NCBI GenBank assembly: GCA_902766525.1
Contig: CACXDX010000165.1
Location: forward strand, 1-7,766
Length of the DNA: 7,766 nucleotides
Source: an uncultured Bacillota bacterium
GTDB taxonomy: Bacteria > Bacillota > Dehalobacteriia > UBA7702
Direction: 5' to 3'
This document shows positions 5,721 to 7,766 of the stretch, piece after piece. A program made the position numbers and the translations under genes. A model generated the notes under the pieces. That model did not search any database. It was not told the DNA's origin and saw nothing but the letters and a program-made list of their open reading frames with translations. Every line of letters begins with the position of its first letter. The stretch's first letter is position 1.

Positions 5721-7319
5721 AACCTGATCTTCAAACAAGGGTTCGATCACAACATTGGAAAAGTCGATCTTTTCATCTAAAACGGGAGCATTTTCCGGCA
5801 ATTTCATTTCACCCTTAGGTGCATCCAGCGGTTTCATAGTCGGGAAAAGAAGAACGTCACGGATGGAAACGCTGTCCGTCATCAGCATGACGAGACGGTC
5901 GATGCCGATACCGATGCCGCCCGTGGGTGCGAGGCCGTATTCCATGGCGGTGAGGTAATCCTCATCAAGCGGATGCGCTTCATCATCGCCCTGGCTTCTC
6001 AATTTCATCTGCGCTTCAAAGCGTTCCCGCTGATCAAGGGGATCATTCAATTCGGAAAAGGCATTGCAGAGCTCACGCCCGAGAACAAAACCTTCAAAGC
6101 GATAAGTGAAATTGGGATCCGGCATCTTTTTGGCCAGCGGAGAAATTTCAATGGGATAATCCGTGATTGCCGTAGGCTGAATCAAATGTTCCTCAACGGT
6201 GGCATCAAAAAGAGCATTTAAGATATAGCCCTTGCTGGAGACGTTAGCATCTTCAAGATCGATACCTTTTTCTTTAACGGCAGCAAGCATATCTTCGGCA
6301 GATTCATAATCGTAGTAGTTGATGCCGCTGTATTTCTTGACCGCTTCCACCATCGTCATGCGTTCAAAATGAGAAAAATCCAATTCCACGCCCTGACAGA
6401 GGCAGGTTGTTGAACCGTTCACGGCAAGGCAGACATTTTTCAGAAGATCTTCGGCAAGATCGATCATGCCTTCATAATCGGAAAAAGCTTCATAAAGCTC
6501 CATCAGAGTAAATTCCGGATTATGACGAATGTCGATACCCTCATTGCGGAAGACGCGGCCGATCTCATATACTTTTTCCAAACCGCCGACAATAAGCCGT
6601 TTCAGATGTAATTCCAAGGCAATACGGCAATACATTGTCATATCCAGCGCATTATGATGGGTAACAAAGGGACGAGCGGCAGCACCACCGGCCAGCGTAT
6701 GCAAAACCGGGGTTTCCACTTCCATATAACCGTGATTGTCCAGATAATTGCGGATGGCGCTGATGATTTTGGAACGTTTGATAAAAACGTCTTTCACTTC
6801 GGGATTGGTAATGAGATCCACATAGCGCTGACGGTAGCGGATCTCCGTATCGGTAAGACCGTGGAATTTTTCGGGCAGAGGGCGAAGACTCTTCGCCAAG
6901 ATCCGCCAATCTTCCACACGAACGGAAATTTGACCGCGCTGGGTACAAAAGACTTCACCGCTTACGCCGATGGTATCACCGATATCGAGAAGCTTGATTT
7001 CTTTAAATTTCTCTTCACCGAGAAGATCGATCTTGAAAAAAAGCTGGATCCTGCCTTTAATATCGCTTAATTCCATAAACGATACTTTGCCGTGACCGCG
7101 AACGGACATGATGCGGCCGGCAAGGGTCACTTTCTCCCCTTCCATTTCTTCAAAATGATCGGTAATATCAACGGAATAATGGCTGCGGCTGAAACGCTGA
7201 CCGAAAGGATCGATGCCGCGGGCGCGAAATTCTTCCATCTTTTCCCGGCGAACCAGCATCTGATCGTTCAGTTCGATCTGCGCGGCGCCGTTTTTTTCCT
7301 TTTTTTGCTTTTCTGCCAT
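5391..7319 (-). CDS. lysS: Lysyl-tRNA synthetase, class II, with C-terminal tRNA-binding domain
   Basis: Charges tRNA-Lys with lysine using ATP in the cytoplasm. From the preferred start the protein is 642 residues. An N-terminal OB-fold anticodon-binding domain (about 60-145, VTLAGRIMSVRGHGKVSFMEL) is followed by the class II core: motif 1 in NYLDNHGYMEVETP, motif 2 as FRNEGIDIRHNPEFT (257-271) and motif 3 as GIGIGIDRLV (468-477). RELCNAFSELNDP is a further LysRS signature. Bacterial LysRS is usually about 500 residues; here residues about 536-642 add an EMAPII/Trbp111-like tRNA-binding domain (FRAVKVLSCEAVPKSKKLL, NLPPRKMMGIESCGML), as at the C terminus of MetRS. The ATG at 7331 overlaps the greA stop, but the ATG at 7319 is preferred because GAGG lies 6 bases before it. 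Confidence 0.97.
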   Translation of the reverse strand: MAEKQKKEKNGAAQIELNDQMLVRREKMEEFRARGIDPFGQRFSRSHYSVDITDHFEEMEGEKVTLAGRIMSVRGHGKVSFMELSDIKGRIQLFFKIDLLGEEKFKEIKLLDIGDTIGVSGEVFCTQRGQISVRVEDWRILAKSLRPLPEKFHGLTDTEIRYRQRYVDLITNPEVKDVFIKRSKIISAIRNYLDNHGYMEVETPVLHTLAGGAAARPFVTHHNALDMTMYCRIALELHLKRLIVGGLEKVYEIGRVFRNEGIDIRHNPEFTLMELYEAFSDYEGMIDLAEDLLKNVCLAVNGSTTCLCQGVELDFSHFERMTMVEAVKKYSGINYYDYESAEDMLAAVKEKGIDLEDANVSSKGYILNALFDATVEEHLIQPTAITDYPIEISPLAKKMPDPNFTYRFEGFVLGRELCNAFSELNDPLDQRERFEAQMKLRSQGDDEAHPLDEDYLTAMEYGLAPTGGIGIGIDRLVMLMTDSVSIRDVLLFPTMKPLDAPKGEMKLPENAPVLDEKIDFSNVVIEPLFEDQVDFETFSKSDFRAVKVLSCEAVPKSKKLLNFTLDDGSGEERTILSGIHAYYEPEELVGKTCIAIVNLPPRKMMGIESCGMLLSAVHKEGEEEKLQLLMVDSHIPAGAKLY

Positions 7320-7325
7320 AAGGAG

Positions 7326-7330
7326 CCTCA
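7326..7330 (-). promoter_or_regulatory. lysS ribosome binding site inside the end of greA
   Basis: The minus strand reads TGAGG, CTCCTT, ATG. The GAGG site overlaps the greA stop codon, so ribosomes finishing greA arrive at the lysS start, favouring translational coupling and the start at 7319 over 7331. Confidence 0.6.
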
Positions 7331-7766
7331 TTTCTTGATATCGATGATCTTATATTTGATGGTACCGACAGGAGCCGCCACATCGACGACGGAACCGACG
7401 GTTTTTCCGAGAATGGCTTCGCCGACGGGAGATTCATTGGAAATCTTATTTTCCATCGGATCGGCCTCCATGGAGCCGACAATGGAATAAACCATATTTT
7501 CACCGTATTCGATATCTTCCAACACTACAGTGCACCCCATAGAGACCTTTTTCGCGCCGGAATCTTCTTCTTCGATAATTTTGGCGTGAGCCAGCTTATC
7601 TTCAAGTTCTACGATACTGCCTTCAATAAATGCCTGTTCGTTTTTGGCATCATCATATTCCGAGTTTTCGGAAAGGTCACCGAAATCGATGGCCTGTTTG
7701 ATCCTGGCAGCGACTTCCTTACGACGTACGGTCTTGAGATTTTCCAGCTTTTCTTCCAGCTTTTTA
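7328..7766 (-). CDS. greA: Transcription elongation factor GreA, 5' end cut by the window
   Basis: Enters the RNA polymerase secondary channel and stimulates cleavage of backtracked RNA. About 145 residues are visible, from KKLEEKLENLKTVRR to IIDIKK; comparison with E. coli GreA suggests 11-13 N-terminal residues lie beyond the edge. The N-terminal coiled coil carries the tip motif GDLSENSEYDDAKNEQ, whose Asp and Glu match the residues that place the catalytic metal. The C-terminal FKBP-like domain follows, with NESPVGEAILGKTVGSVV and AAPVGTIKYKIIDI. The frame stays open to the right edge; the internal Met at 7540 is not the start. The TGA at 7330..7328 overlaps an ATG of the lysS frame, and the two genes probably form one operon, ended at 5341-5374. 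Confidence 0.96.
   Translation of the reverse strand, partial: KKLEEKLENLKTVRRKEVAARIKQAIDFGDLSENSEYDDAKNEQAFIEGSIVELEDKLAHAKIIEEEDSGAKKVSMGCTVVLEDIEYGENMVYSIVGSMEADPMENKISNESPVGEAILGKTVGSVVDVAAPVGTIKYKIIDIKK

Noticed and set aside
7328..7540. A complete 70-codon gene starting at 7540
   Set aside because: The frame is open to the window edge and upstream codons spell the GreA coiled coil with GDLSENSEY, so this Met is internal.

Overview
All recognisable genes in this window lie on the minus strand. Reading from right to left they are: the 3' part of greA (transcript cleavage factor), lysS (lysyl-tRNA synthetase) overlapping it, a large secreted CotH-kinase/SLH surface protein, a small Gly/Cys-rich orphan gene, a two-domain MmcQ/YjbR-family protein, and the first nine codons of a further gene that runs off the left edge. 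The organism looks like a Gram-positive member of the Bacillota, most likely an anaerobic gut- or rumen-type Clostridia or a relative. This is inferred from three tandem SLH domains of the 'TRGQVVTFLWR' type, cysteine repeats and a CotH domain in one secreted protein, consensus-like sigma-A promoters, strong GGAGG-type ribosome sites, and moderate GC with AT-rich intergenic DNA.

Layout. 7328-7766: greA, missing about a dozen N-terminal residues; its TGA overlaps an ATG four codons upstream of the preferred lysS start, so the pair is probably cotranscribed. 5391-7319: lysS with an extra C-terminal tRNA-binding (EMAPII/Trbp111-like) domain, ended by a textbook terminator (5341-5374). 1343-5134: a 1263-residue exported protein with a signal peptide, a CotH kinase fold, zinc-ribbon-like CxxC repeats, an InlB/Listeria-Bacteroides-type beta repeat, more CxxC repeats, and three C-terminal SLH domains. 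995-1174: a 59-residue orphan followed by a perfect hairpin terminator. 219-881: the MmcQ/YjbR protein with a near-consensus promoter immediately beyond that hairpin. 1-28: start of an unidentified gene with its own near-consensus promoter, whose spacer holds an AT-rich palindrome.

How the genes relate. greA-lysS is a housekeeping information-processing pair. The remaining genes appear to be separate monocistronic units with their own promoters or terminators, and no multi-gene accessory system is visible. The points most worth a second look are the architecture of the surface-anchored CotH protein, an ungapped promoter-like module shared by that gene and the 59-residue orphan gene, and the palindrome inside the leftmost promoter. 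No tRNA, rRNA, CRISPR array or insertion sequence was recognised.
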